From Yinghuangia sp045039925 (GTDB lineage Bacteria > Actinomycetota > Actinomycetes > Streptomycetales > Streptomycetaceae): a DNA stretch of 64,000 nucleotides. The position numbers and the translations under genes are program-made. Location of the stretch: assembly GCA_045039925.1 (NCBI GenBank), contig CP108400.1, positions 7,378,001 to 7,442,000 of the forward strand. Reading direction: 5' to 3'. Below are positions 19,954 through 28,285 of this stretch, piece after piece. Under the pieces are notes generated by a model. The model searched no databases. It was given only the letters and a program-made list of their open reading frames with translations, and was not told the DNA's origin. Position 1 is the first letter of the stretch. Each line of letters opens with the position of its first letter.

Positions 19954-20130
19954 TCAGGCTGACTCGGGCAACACCTGCACGCCGTGGTCCGAGGCCATCC
20001 GTACCAGGTCCTGCAACTCTTCCTGCTGAACTTCGACCAGGAAGTCGTCGCCGGAATCGGAGGCCAGCTTGAGGGCCTGTTCTGTCTCGCGTATCCGACG
20101 AAGGACGTCGGCAGTGAACTCGTCCATCAT
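19954..20130 (-). CDS. Conserved 58-aa acidic protein
   Basis: It begins MMDEFTADVLRRIRETEQAL and ends in VQVLPESA. It is largely helical, acidic, and has no Cys, membrane helix or known motif. Coding bias agrees with the neighbours and the frame is clean. A weak GGGG site precedes the ATG pair (20130 or 20127). I recall a similar small protein next to cutRS in Streptomyces, but no function is known. It is divergent from cutR over about 330 bp, so it may share regulation with it. Confidence 0.65.
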   Translation of the reverse strand: MMDEFTADVLRRIRETEQALKLASDSGDDFLVEVQQEELQDLVRMASDHGVQVLPESA

Positions 20131-20405
20131 GTGGGGGCCCCAAGAGATCCGAATGGTCGCCGGTTTCGGTTGTCCTACCCCTGGTTTCGCGCGCCGAAAA
20201 CCGAGATGCCAGGTGGCAGTGTGACCCTCGTCGCACCAGTGAACGCGCGTGATGCGGGCGCTTCACCCGAGAGGGAACAATCAGGGCGGCCCGTGCCCTT
20301 ACCGACGCTTTACCGAGGCCCGAGGCAAGATGGAGTCACCGTCGGCGCCGTCCCTCGAGGCAGGGCGCTCAGTCAAGCCGCGGACGGCGGCCGACGGTCC
20401 AAACT

Positions 20406-20428
20406 CTCGGCGACCACATGTCGCCGAG
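20406..20428. promoter_or_regulatory. Inverted repeat upstream of cutR
   Basis: CTCGGCGAC-CACAT-GTCGCCGAG: perfect 9-bp arms, 30 bp before the cutR start. It may be an operator or a leader hairpin. The rest of the 20131-20458 intergenic region shows nothing else clear. Confidence 0.45.
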
Positions 20429-20458
20429 CGGCAGATGTGAGTCGGAAGGACATCCAGG

Positions 20459-21124
20459 GTGCGGGTTCTCGTCGTCGAGGACGAGCAGTTGCTGGCCGAC
20501 GCGGTGGCGACAGGCCTGCGCCGCGAGGCGATGGCCGTCGACGTCGTGTACGACGGCGAGGCTGCTCTCGAACGTGTGGCGGTCAACGACTACGACGTGG
20601 TCGTGCTGGACCGCGACCTCCCGCTGGTGCACGGCGACGACGTGTGCCGGGCGGTGATCGACACCGGTCTGCCCACGCGCATCCTGATGCTCACCGCGTC
20701 CGGCGACGTCAGCGACCGCGTCGAGGGCCTGGAACTGGGTGCGGACGACTACCTCCCCAAGCCCTTCGCGTTCAGCGAACTGACGGCCCGGGTAAGGGCG
20801 TTGGGGCGGCGTGCGGTGACCGCGCTGCCGCCGGTGCTGGAACGCGCCGGGATCCGCCTCGACCCGAACCGCCGCGAGGTCGCGCGCGACGGCAACCCGA
20901 TCCACCTGTCGCCGAAGGAGTTCGCCGTCCTCGAGGTGCTCATGCGTGCCGACGGCTCCGTCGTGTCCGCCGAGCAGATGCTCGAGAAGGCCTGGGACGA
21001 GAACACCGACCCGTTCACCAACGTCGTCCGCGTCACGGTCATGACGCTGCGCCGCAAGCTCGGCGAACCCCCCGTGATCATGACTGTGCCCGGCGCCGGG
21101 TACCGCATCGGCGATCCGGCGTGA
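20459..21124 (+). CDS. cutR: Response regulator CutR
   Basis: 221 aa OmpR-type regulator. The receiver domain (1-115) has acidic pocket EDE, phospho-acceptor Asp in VVLDRDLPLVHG, switch Thr in MLTASG and Lys in LPKPFAF. The winged-helix domain (about 125-221) holds LSPKEFAVLEVLMR and VRVTVMTLRRKLGEPPVI. The sequence is very close to Streptomyces CutR as I recall it. CutRS affects antibiotic production and envelope or secretion stress. The GTG at 20459 follows GGAAGGA. It overlaps cutS by 4 bp. Confidence 0.92.
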   Translation: MRVLVVEDEQLLADAVATGLRREAMAVDVVYDGEAALERVAVNDYDVVVLDRDLPLVHGDDVCRAVIDTGLPTRILMLTASGDVSDRVEGLELGADDYLPKPFAFSELTARVRALGRRAVTALPPVLERAGIRLDPNRREVARDGNPIHLSPKEFAVLEVLMRADGSVVSAEQMLEKAWDENTDPFTNVVRVTVMTLRRKLGEPPVIMTVPGAGYRIGDPA

Positions 21125-22797
21125 CCGGGCAGCCGCCGCAGGGTTCCCCGGATCCCGGGGCCGCGCCGCGGCGCCCCCGGCACCCGCCCCGTCCGGTACG
21201 CCCCCCGCAGGGGCAGCCCCCCGAGCAGTCCCCGGAACATCCCCCGGCGCAAGACCGCGCCAAGTCCCCCGCGCAGCCGCCGCGGCCCCCGGCCCGGCCG
21301 CCGCAGGGGCCGCAGCAGCCCAGAGGGCAGCAGCCCCAGGCCGTGCAGCGGGCCGGTCCGTTCGCGCAGCCCCAGGCCGTCCAGCGGTCGGGTCCGTTCG
21401 CGCAGCCCCAGCCCGGACAGCCCGGACAGGCCAAACAGAGCGGGCAAGCCGCGCAAGGCGTGCCGCCGGGCACGGGGGGCGTGACCCCGCCTTCCGGCGG
21501 AACCTCGGACGCGTCCGCCGGGTCGCCGCCCGGCGCGCCGCCCAGGCCCAGCCGGGCGCCCTCCGCACGGCGCCTGATCCTCGGAGCCGACCCGGCGACC
21601 GGGTACTCCTCGCGCCTCAGCTACGCCCCCGACTGGCTGCGCCCCTCGATCCGGATGCGCCTGACGGCGTTGTACGGCGGCATGTTCCTGATCGCCGGCG
21701 TCCTCCTCCTGGGCAGCGTGTACCTGCTCGTCGGCCGCCGCCTCGCGGACCAGAAGCCGCCGTCCATCGAGTTCACCACGGACGTGCGGATCTACGACCA
21801 GCTCGGCCGCGAGATCTCGCCGGACGCCTTCAACCAGCTGCTGGAGGACCGCCAGGGCAACCAGCGCGAGCTCGTGCTGCACGCCCTGCTCCAGCAGTCG
21901 CTGCTCGCGCTGGTGCTGCTGTCCGTCATCGCCTTCGGGTTCGGCTACCTGATGGCCGGGCGCGTCCTGAGCCCGCTCGGCCGCATCACCGCCGCCGCGC
22001 GGTCGGTGGCCGGCACCGGCGGATCGGGCCTGCACCGGCGTATCGACATGGACGGTCCCGACGACGAACTCAAGGAACTGGCCGACACGTTCGACGAGAT
22101 GCTGGAGCGCCTCGACCGGGCGTTCGACTCGCAGCGAAAATTCGTGGCGAACGCCTCCCACGAGTTGCGCACGCCTCTGGCGATCAACCGCACCTTGCTG
22201 GAGGTCGCCCTCGGCGATCCCGAGGTGCCACCGGAACTGCGGGATCTGGGCGACAAGTTGCTGTCCACGAACGAGCGCAGCGAACGCCTGATCGAGGGCC
22301 TGCTGCTGCTCGCCCGCAGTGAGAACGAACTCACCGACCGCAAGCCCGTCGACCTCGCCGAGGTCGCCGGGCGCACCCTCGAACAACTGGGCCAGGAGGC
22401 CGCGGAGCGCGACGTCGAGCTGCGCGGCGACTTCCAGGACGGCGAGGTGTCCGGCAACCTCGTGCTGCTGGAGCGCGTCGCCCTCAACCTGGCGCAGAAC
22501 GCCGTGCGCTACAACGAGCCGGACGGCTGGGTGGAGATGTCCACGTCGACTGTCGACGGGACGACCCTGCTGACCGTCGCCAACAGCGGTCCCGCCATCC
22601 CGCCCGACAATCTCGAGACACTTTTCGAGCCGTTCCGGCGCATGCGCGGCGACAGAACGGAAAGCGAGAAGGGCGTCGGACTCGGGCTCTCGATCGTACG
22701 TTCGGTCGTGCGCGCCCACGGCGGCTGGATCGAGGCGGAGCCGCGCGTCGAGGGCGGCCTCATCGTCCGCATCGGGTTCCCCGGCCCGGCGGTATGA
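21121..22797 (+). CDS. cutS: Sensor histidine kinase CutS with a long N-terminal extension
   Basis: 558 aa. Residues 1-170 are Pro/Gln-rich low complexity, including a 36-bp tandem repeat (21331-21402, about residues 71-94). Then come membrane helix 1 (about 184-204), a short outer loop, helix 2 (about 258-280), HAMP, the HisKA box SHELRTP with His at about 347, and the ATPase lobe with NAVRYNEP and GVGLGLSIVRSVV. No Cys is present in the predicted outer loop. I recall that Streptomyces CutS senses redox through outer cysteines; if so, this copy differs. The GTG overlaps the cutR stop. A shorter product starting near residue 179 is possible. Confidence 0.87.
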   Translation: MTGQPPQGSPDPGAAPRRPRHPPRPVRPPQGQPPEQSPEHPPAQDRAKSPAQPPRPPARPPQGPQQPRGQQPQAVQRAGPFAQPQAVQRSGPFAQPQPGQPGQAKQSGQAAQGVPPGTGGVTPPSGGTSDASAGSPPGAPPRPSRAPSARRLILGADPATGYSSRLSYAPDWLRPSIRMRLTALYGGMFLIAGVLLLGSVYLLVGRRLADQKPPSIEFTTDVRIYDQLGREISPDAFNQLLEDRQGNQRELVLHALLQQSLLALVLLSVIAFGFGYLMAGRVLSPLGRITAAARSVAGTGGSGLHRRIDMDGPDDELKELADTFDEMLERLDRAFDSQRKFVANASHELRTPLAINRTLLEVALGDPEVPPELRDLGDKLLSTNERSERLIEGLLLLARSENELTDRKPVDLAEVAGRTLEQLGQEAAERDVELRGDFQDGEVSGNLVLLERVALNLAQNAVRYNEPDGWVEMSTSTVDGTTLLTVANSGPAIPPDNLETLFEPFRRMRGDRTESEKGVGLGLSIVRSVVRAHGGWIEAEPRVEGGLIVRIGFPGPAV

Positions 22798-22813
22798 CCC
22801 GAACGATGTGACA

Positions 22814-22833
22814 ACGACGTACTACGACGTACC
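22814..22833. repeat. Short tandem direct repeat upstream of the desaturase
   Basis: ACGACGTACT followed immediately by ACGACGTACC, a 10-bp period. The core TACGACGTA resembles the half-site of the palindrome 40 bp downstream, so it may be a secondary regulator site. Confidence 0.35.
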
Positions 22834-22867
22834 TGAGCAGGCCGGTTGCCCGCAGGCCACCCGACAA

Positions 22868-22898
22868 CCTACGGTGTCGTAAGTTACGACATCGTAGG
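22868..22898. promoter_or_regulatory. Large near-perfect palindrome, operator candidate
   Basis: The core TGTCGTAA-G-TTACGACA (22875-22891) is perfect, and outer arms CCTACG and CGTAGG extend it to 31 bp with a single mismatched pair. It lies about 115 bp upstream of the desaturase GTG. Its size and AT-rich core fit a TetR-family or similar dimeric regulator of fatty-acid unsaturation. Confidence 0.65.
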
Positions 22899-23011
22899 AA
22901 CGCGTTGTGCGCCGAAGCGACGGCGGCCGACGCAGCCCTGTGCCCGTGTTGTCGAAAGCCGCTGCGTCCACATGCTGCGTATGCCCGCTGCACCCACGCT
23001 TTGGAGTTGCC

Positions 23012-23959
23012 GTGACCCTGATCGCCCCCGCACCGACCGGTATCGACCTGCTGCACGAACTCGAGCAGGTCGTGGCAGTGGAGATCGACCGCCACCTCGC
23101 GATCGCCAAGGAGTGGTTCCCCCACGAGTACGTCCCGTGGTCGCAGGGCCGTGACTTCGACGGGCTGCTCGGCGGCGAGGCCTGGCGTCCCGAGGAGTCC
23201 AAGCTGACCGACGTGGGGCGCATCTCGCTGACGCTCAACCTCCTCACCGAGGACAACCTGCCGAGCTACCACTTCGAGATCGCCAACATGTTCGGCCGCG
23301 ACGGCGCGTGGGGCACGTGGGTGCACCGCTGGACCGCCGAGGAGGGCCGCCACGGCATCGCGATCCGCGACTACCTGATGGCCGCCCGCGCGGTCGACCC
23401 CGTCGCCCTTGAGCGCTCCCGCATGGAGCACATGGAAGCCGGCTACATGGGCGACCACATGGACAACCCGCTGCACGTCGTGGCGTACGTGACGTTCCAG
23501 GAGCTGGCCACGCGCGTCTCGCACCGTAACTCGGGCCGCGAGTGCGGCGACCCGCTGGCCGAGCAGCTTCTCGCGCGCATCGCGACCGACGAGAACCTGC
23601 ACATGGTCTTCTACCGCAACCTGCTCAAGGCGGCGTTCGAACTCGCCCCGGACACCGCGATGCGCGCGGTGACCGACATGGTCACCGACTTCCGGATGCC
23701 GGGCCACGGCATCTCCGGCTTCGAGCGCGCGTCGGTGAAGATCGCCCTCGGCGGCGTGTACAACCTGCGCATCCACCACGACGACGTGCTCCAGCCGGTG
23801 CTGCGCAACCTGAAGGTCATGGAGCGCACGGACCTGGGCCCGGAGGGCGAGCAGGCGCGCGAGGAGTTGGCCGCGTTCCTGGCGATCCTGGAGACGAAGG
23901 CGGCGCAGTTCGACGAGCGCCTCGCGGCGCGCAAGGCGCGGCAGGCCGCGCGCGCCTGA
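23012..23959 (+). CDS. Acyl-ACP desaturase (soluble diiron, DesA-type)
   Basis: 315 aa, the usual length. Two diiron motifs are present: the first Glu-rich helix with EDNLPSYHFE, EEGRHGIAIRDYLM (ExxH) and a second pair ending DENLHMVFYRN (ExxH). It introduces a cis double bond into acyl-ACP using O2 and reduced ferredoxin, and so controls membrane fluidity. The GTG at 23012 follows TTGGAG. The leader contains a large palindrome (22868-22898), which suggests specific repression. It is transcribed alone, with a strong terminator downstream. Confidence 0.92.
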   Translation: MTLIAPAPTGIDLLHELEQVVAVEIDRHLAIAKEWFPHEYVPWSQGRDFDGLLGGEAWRPEESKLTDVGRISLTLNLLTEDNLPSYHFEIANMFGRDGAWGTWVHRWTAEEGRHGIAIRDYLMAARAVDPVALERSRMEHMEAGYMGDHMDNPLHVVAYVTFQELATRVSHRNSGRECGDPLAEQLLARIATDENLHMVFYRNLLKAAFELAPDTAMRAVTDMVTDFRMPGHGISGFERASVKIALGGVYNLRIHHDDVLQPVLRNLKVMERTDLGPEGEQAREELAAFLAILETKAAQFDERLAARKARQAARA

Positions 23960-24019
23960 CACCGGGCAGTGCGCCCGGCGCACCCCGGAAGGGCACACGC
24001 GCCCGCCTGAGCACGTGGA

Positions 24020-24066
24020 AGAGCCCCGGCTACCGCCACCGAGAAGGTGGCGGTAGCCGGGGCTCT
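24020..24066. terminator. Strong convergent terminator, 21-bp stem
   Basis: A perfect 21-bp stem (24020-24040 with 24046-24066) and a 5-nt GAGAA loop. It lies between the plus-strand desaturase and the minus-strand ABC operon and can act in both directions. Confidence 0.85.
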
Positions 24067-24142
24067 CGCGTACGCCTGCCGGCCCGCACGGCCCCGCCGC
24101 GCGGGCGGGCTCACCCCGTCCGGGTCATGCGGATCCTCCGGA

Positions 24143-25342
24143 TCAGGAGCGGGTTCCCCACGCGTCCTTCACCGAGACCTTGCCGCCGGTACGCAGCACC
24201 GCGCCCTCGTACATGCGCGCCGCCACCGACATCAGCCACACCAGCGCGAGCACCGCGATGCCCGCCGCCACGAGGTTCTGCCACACCGCGATTTCGCCGC
24301 TCGCGGTGAGCACCGGTTGCAGCATCGCGGAGAACGGCGGTACGTACGCCAGGAATTGCGCGAAGGCGCCGCCCGACTGGCTGAGGAAGACGGCCAGGAA
24401 GAACGAGGCGATCAGCAGCGACGTCATCGGCGTGATGACGTTCTGCAGGTCCTCCATGCGCGAAACGCGCGCCGCCGCGGCGGCGAACATGCACGAGTAG
24501 ATGGCGTACCCGAGCACGAACCAGGCCACCACCAGCACCGCCGGGTAGATCATCGAGCCGCTGAGGTCGATCGTGTCCAGCGCCGACGCCGCGCCGAGGC
24601 CCACGACGGCCGTGAGGGCCATCTGTGCGAGTCCGAGCAGGCCGATGCCGATGACCTTGCCGGTCAGCAGCGCGCGGGCCGGCACGGCGGCAAGCAGGAT
24701 CTCGACGATGCGGCTCGACTTCTCCTCCACGACGCCGTTGGCGACCCACATGCAGAAGAGCATGAGCATGCCGTACAGCATGATCACGCCGATGAAGGCG
24801 ATGCCCTTGCGTGCCTGGCGCTCGTCGGCGTCCGGGTCGAGCGTCTGCTTCGTCAGCGGCTGCACCTGCATCGCCTGGTCGACGGCCGACGCGTCGATGC
24901 CCTGGGTGGTGAGGCGGCTGTCGCGCTCGACGGTCGCGTACGCGCTCTGCAGCACGGCCGCGAGCCGGTCCGGGAGCTCGCTGTCGACGACGACCCGGCC
25001 GCCGGCCACGTACGCGTCCAGGTCGCCGTCCTTGACCGCCTGCTCGGCCACGGCGTCGTCCGGGTACGCCTTGACCGCCACGTCGGTGTCCAGCAGCTGC
25101 GCCTGCGCGGTCGCGACCTGGCCCAGCCGGGCCGCCTGCGGTCCGCCGAACGCGACGTCGTACTTGTCGCTGCCGCCGCCCACCGCCGCCGGGATGGCGA
25201 CCGCGGCCAGCAGGACCACGAGCATGACCGCGACCGACACCAGGAACCCGCGGTCGCGGATGCGCTCGACGAACTCGCGGCGCGCCACCAGCCGCACAGA
25301 CGTCCAGAAGCGCTCGGTGGGGTCCACCCTCGGGGACGTCAC
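24143..25342 (-). CDS. ABC-2 type transporter permease (NatB-like)
   Basis: 399 aa. One N-terminal membrane helix (about 30-50) is followed by a large extracytoplasmic domain (about 55-200) and then five or so helices, including VVEEKSSRIVEILLAAVPAR at the classic ABC-2 coupling position. This is the NatB layout of sodium or drug exporters. The substrate is not known. The GTG at 25342 overlaps the ATPase stop by 4 bp, so both are made from one mRNA. Confidence 0.85.
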   Translation of the reverse strand: MTSPRVDPTERFWTSVRLVARREFVERIRDRGFLVSVAVMLVVLLAAVAIPAAVGGGSDKYDVAFGGPQAARLGQVATAQAQLLDTDVAVKAYPDDAVAEQAVKDGDLDAYVAGGRVVVDSELPDRLAAVLQSAYATVERDSRLTTQGIDASAVDQAMQVQPLTKQTLDPDADERQARKGIAFIGVIMLYGMLMLFCMWVANGVVEEKSSRIVEILLAAVPARALLTGKVIGIGLLGLAQMALTAVVGLGAASALDTIDLSGSMIYPAVLVVAWFVLGYAIYSCMFAAAAARVSRMEDLQNVITPMTSLLIASFFLAVFLSQSGGAFAQFLAYVPPFSAMLQPVLTASGEIAVWQNLVAAGIAVLALVWLMSVAARMYEGAVLRTGGKVSVKDAWGTRS

Positions 25343-26301
25343 GCGCGGGCCTCCTCGTGGCTTGTGGCGGCCTCTGACGGGGTCTGGGCGTCCCCGTTGA
25401 CCACCTCGCGGAACAGTTCGGTCAGCGACGGGTTCACCGGCGCGAAGGCGCGCACCCGCCCGGCCGCCCGGGCGGCGTCCAGGAGGCCCTGCTCGTCGGT
25501 GCCCTGGGCCAGCTCGACGAGGGTGCCGTCGGAGTCGTCGGCCAGCACCGTCACACCGGGCACGGTCTCGGCCCACGCCTTGGGCGCGTCCCCGCCGACA
25601 CCGTCGGTACCGTCGACCGCGACCCGGTAGCGGACCGCGCGGTTGTCCCCGCGCAGCTCCTGGACCGTGCCCACCGCGTGCATGCGGCCGTCCTTGATGA
25701 TCCCGACGGCGTCGCACAGCCGCTCGACCAGGTCGAGCTGGTGGCTGGAGAACACCACGGACACGCCCCGCTCCACGCGGCTGCGCAGAGCGGCGGCCAT
25801 GACGTCGACGCCGACCGGGTCGAGGCCGGAGAAGGGTTCGTCCAGGATCAGCAGCTCCGGCTCGTGCACGAGGGCCGCGGCCAGCTGCACGCGCTGCTGG
25901 TTGCCCAGCGAGAGAGTCTCCAGGCGGTCCGACGGGGTGCCGGACACCCCGAGGGTGCGCAGCCAGTCCGTCGCCGACGTGCGGGCGTCCGTACGCGACA
26001 TGCCGTGCAGCTCGGCGAAGTACACGAGCTGGTCAAGGATCCGCATCTTCGCGTAAAGCCCACGCTCTTCCGGCATGTAGCCCCAGCGTCTGCGTATACC
26101 CGCGTTCGCCGGCACGCCCTGCCAGCGGACCTCGCCCTCGTCGGTGGCGAGCACCCCCATCGCGATGCGCATCGTCGTGGTCTTGCCTGCGCCGTTGGTT
26201 CCGACGAACCCGAACATCTGTCCGGGCGCGACGGAGAACGACAGGTCGCGCAAAACGACCTTTTCTCCGAAACGTTTTCCGAGTCCTGCGAGGTCGAGCA
26301 C
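25339..26301 (-). CDS. ABC transporter ATP-binding protein (NatA-like)
   Basis: 320 aa. Walker A is GTNGAGKTT, the signature is LSLGNQQR (a variant of LSGGQ, as in NatA types), Walker B is LLILDEPFSGLDP, and the switch His is in SSHQ. The C-terminal 80 residues form the extra domain typical of this exporter group. It powers the permease encoded immediately downstream. The start is a GTG at 26301 with AGGGAG upstream. It lies 51 bp behind the carbonic anhydrase gene, so cotranscription is possible. Confidence 0.88.
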   Translation of the reverse strand: MLDLAGLGKRFGEKVVLRDLSFSVAPGQMFGFVGTNGAGKTTTMRIAMGVLATDEGEVRWQGVPANAGIRRRWGYMPEERGLYAKMRILDQLVYFAELHGMSRTDARTSATDWLRTLGVSGTPSDRLETLSLGNQQRVQLAAALVHEPELLILDEPFSGLDPVGVDVMAAALRSRVERGVSVVFSSHQLDLVERLCDAVGIIKDGRMHAVGTVQELRGDNRAVRYRVAVDGTDGVGGDAPKAWAETVPGVTVLADDSDGTLVELAQGTDEQGLLDAARAAGRVRAFAPVNPSLTELFREVVNGDAQTPSEAATSHEEARA

Positions 26302-26352
26302 GGTTCTCCCTGGTCGGAGGTTGCCCCCGTTTCGCGGTCGAGGGGGTGTCGG

Positions 26353-26871
26353 TCAGTCGATGCGGCGCAGCTGTTCCTTGAACCGCTGCCCGTTCTCCAC
26401 GTAGTGCCGCACGGCCGTTTCGAACGCTCCCGGCTTGACCGCGTCAGGGCGGATCTTCGCAGGTACGCCCAGGGCCATGGCGTGGGAAGGCACCTCGACG
26501 CGGTTTCCGACGAACGCTCCCGCACCCACCAGGGCCCCGCTGCGCACGACCGCCTCGTGCAGCACGATCGCGCCGTTGCCGACGAGGCAGTCGTCCTCGA
26601 TGGTGCACCCTTCGAGGTGGACAAGATGCCCCACGACGCAGCGGTCGCCGACACGTGTGACCAGACCCGCACTGACATGGAGGACGGATCCGTCCTGGAT
26701 CGATGTACGCTCCCCGACGACAATCCGGCCGTAGTCGGCCCGGAGCACCGCGGACGGCCAAACCGTCGACCCGGCGCCGATTTCCACGCTTCCGATGACC
26801 ACGGCATCGGGGTGGACGTAGGCATCCGGGTGTACGAGGGGTACTTGTTCACCAAGCGCGTAGACCGTCAC
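26353..26871 (-). CDS. Gamma-class carbonic anhydrase family protein
   Basis: 172 aa left-handed beta-helix protein with hexapeptide repeats (for example HPDAVVIGSVEIGAGSTVWP). Three conserved His (VLHVSAG, then VVGHLVHLEG) are placed to bind Zn or Fe at the trimer interface. Either CO2 hydration or a related acyltransferase-like role is possible. The GTG at 26871 is preceded by a perfect AGGAGG. It is divergent from the DUF4193 gene. Confidence 0.85.
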   Translation of the reverse strand: MTVYALGEQVPLVHPDAYVHPDAVVIGSVEIGAGSTVWPSAVLRADYGRIVVGERTSIQDGSVLHVSAGLVTRVGDRCVVGHLVHLEGCTIEDDCLVGNGAIVLHEAVVRSGALVGAGAFVGNRVEVPSHAMALGVPAKIRPDAVKPGAFETAVRHYVENGQRFKEQLRRID

Positions 26872-27099
26872 GATTCCTCCTGGTTACCGGCCATCATGGA
26901 GAGTTACAGTGGGCCACCCATCCAACCAAGTCACCTCTTCGGGGGTTCGGTTGGGTGTCGATTGAGTAACAAGCCTTGCTATGAGGCAGAATCTGCGCCT
27001 CAGGTCGGGCACAACTCCGGCCCCTGATGCGTTACGTGCGCTGAAGGCTGTGTCAACGAACGCATCGGCAAGCAGATCCACCCGGAGGGGGAGAGGTAT

Positions 27100-27396
27100 A
27101 TGGCGACTGATTACGACACTCCACGCAAGACCGACGACGACGTCAACGAAGACAGCATCGAGGAGCTCAAGGCCCGGCGCGTCGACAAGTCCGCCAGCGC
27201 GGTCGACGTCGACGAGTTCGACCAGGCCGAGGGCCTGGAGCTGCCCGGCGCGGACCTCTCGAACGAAGAGCTGTCCGTGCGCGTGCTGCCCCGGCAGGCG
27301 GACGAGTTCACATGCGCCCGCTGCTTCCTCGTGCACCACCGCAGCCAGCTGGGCAAGGAGAAGGACGGCCAGCAGATCTGCGTCGACTGCGCCTGA
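27100..27396 (+). CDS. DUF4193 family protein
   Basis: 98 aa. An acidic N-terminal two thirds is followed by a zinc-ribbon-like end, CARCFLVHHRSQL...ICVDC (two CxxC pairs). The family is universal in actinobacteria and of unknown function, possibly an RNA-polymerase-associated factor by analogy with other small zinc ribbons; that is speculation. A GGAGGGGGAGAGG site precedes the ATG. Position beside DUF3093, dut and DUF3710 is conserved, from memory, in Mycobacterium too. Confidence 0.93.
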   Translation: MATDYDTPRKTDDDVNEDSIEELKARRVDKSASAVDVDEFDQAEGLELPGADLSNEELSVRVLPRQADEFTCARCFLVHHRSQLGKEKDGQQICVDCA

Positions 27397-27428
27397 AGTC
27401 CGATCCTCGGGCCTCGGGCCTGCTCAGG

Positions 27429-27505
27429 ATCGATCATCGGCAAGCGGAACCCTGCGCACGCGACCGGGTCCTGGCAGGAGCGGACCGCCCCTGCCGATGA
27501 TCGAT
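27429..27505. repeat. 14-bp perfect inverted repeat flanking 49 bp
   Basis: ATCGATCATCGGCA at 27429-27442 and its exact complement TGCCGATGATCGAT at 27492-27505. It lies after the DUF4193 stop and before the convergent DUF3093 gene. It may be a long-loop terminator or a structured RNA. The remaining intergenic sequence to 27755 holds no supported gene. Confidence 0.6.
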
Positions 27506-27755
27506 ACGAGCACAGCGAGCAACACCCGGCACGTGGGCACACGTGCCCCCGCAGCAACTCCGAACGCCTCCGCCGCAGGGGGCACGAAGGCCCCAGGGCC
27601 GTAGACAAGGGACGTCCGCCGCACCACCCCGGCGGGCGTTCTTCCGCGTCCGCACCCCGCGCGCCCTGTACGCGCCGTTCAGGCGCCGTGCGCGCCGGGC
27701 ACGGAGGGCGTCCCTCGGTGTGGAAGCGCACGCCGACGGCCGTACGCGCGGCGGA

Positions 27756-28217
27756 TCAGCCCTGCGCGGCGTTGTGGCGGCGCACCGCGTCCAGCACCTC
27801 GACGAGCCGGTCCGGATTGCGCGACGACACGTACAGATACGGCGTCGGGTCGTCCGGGTCGCTGACCTCGACGCGCACCGCTGTCGGCACATAGCTGCGC
27901 AGCAGCATGAACGCGCGCGGATCGGCACTCTCCATGCGCAGCGACCGGGCCTGCTCCGCATCCAGCGCGGACGCGGTTCCCAGCGCCGCCAGCGGCAGCC
28001 GCGCCCGCCCGGCCTCCAGGAAGCCGTCGGTGACCCGCACCCGCACCGAGCCGTAGGAGTTGACCGCCCATACGGCCAGCGCCGCGCCCACCACCACGGC
28101 GACGGCCGCGGCGACCGCGCCGACGGGCAGCAGCATGAGCCCGCTCACCAGGCCGGCACCGGCCACGAGGCCCCACCAGGAAGTCGGCACCACGAGCCGC
28201 TCGTTGTACGCCTGCAT
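27756..28217 (-). CDS. DUF3093 family membrane protein
   Basis: 153 aa. The N-terminus MQAYNERLVVPTSWWGLVAG leads into two closely spaced membrane helices (about 15-52) and a C-terminal soluble domain with VRVTDGFLEAGRARLPL and PYLYVSSRNPDRL. It belongs to DUF3093 and is probably cytoplasm-facing. Function is unknown, but the neighbourhood with dut and DUF4193 is conserved in actinobacteria. The start is the ATG at 28217. Confidence 0.9.
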   Translation of the reverse strand: MQAYNERLVVPTSWWGLVAGAGLVSGLMLLPVGAVAAAVAVVVGAALAVWAVNSYGSVRVRVTDGFLEAGRARLPLAALGTASALDAEQARSLRMESADPRAFMLLRSYVPTAVRVEVSDPDDPTPYLYVSSRNPDRLVEVLDAVRRHNAAQG

Positions 28218-28285
28218 GGCACAAGCCTGTCATCCCCGGCCGGCCGGGCACACCACCGGGCCTCGGCCGAGCGCATGGGTGCGGG

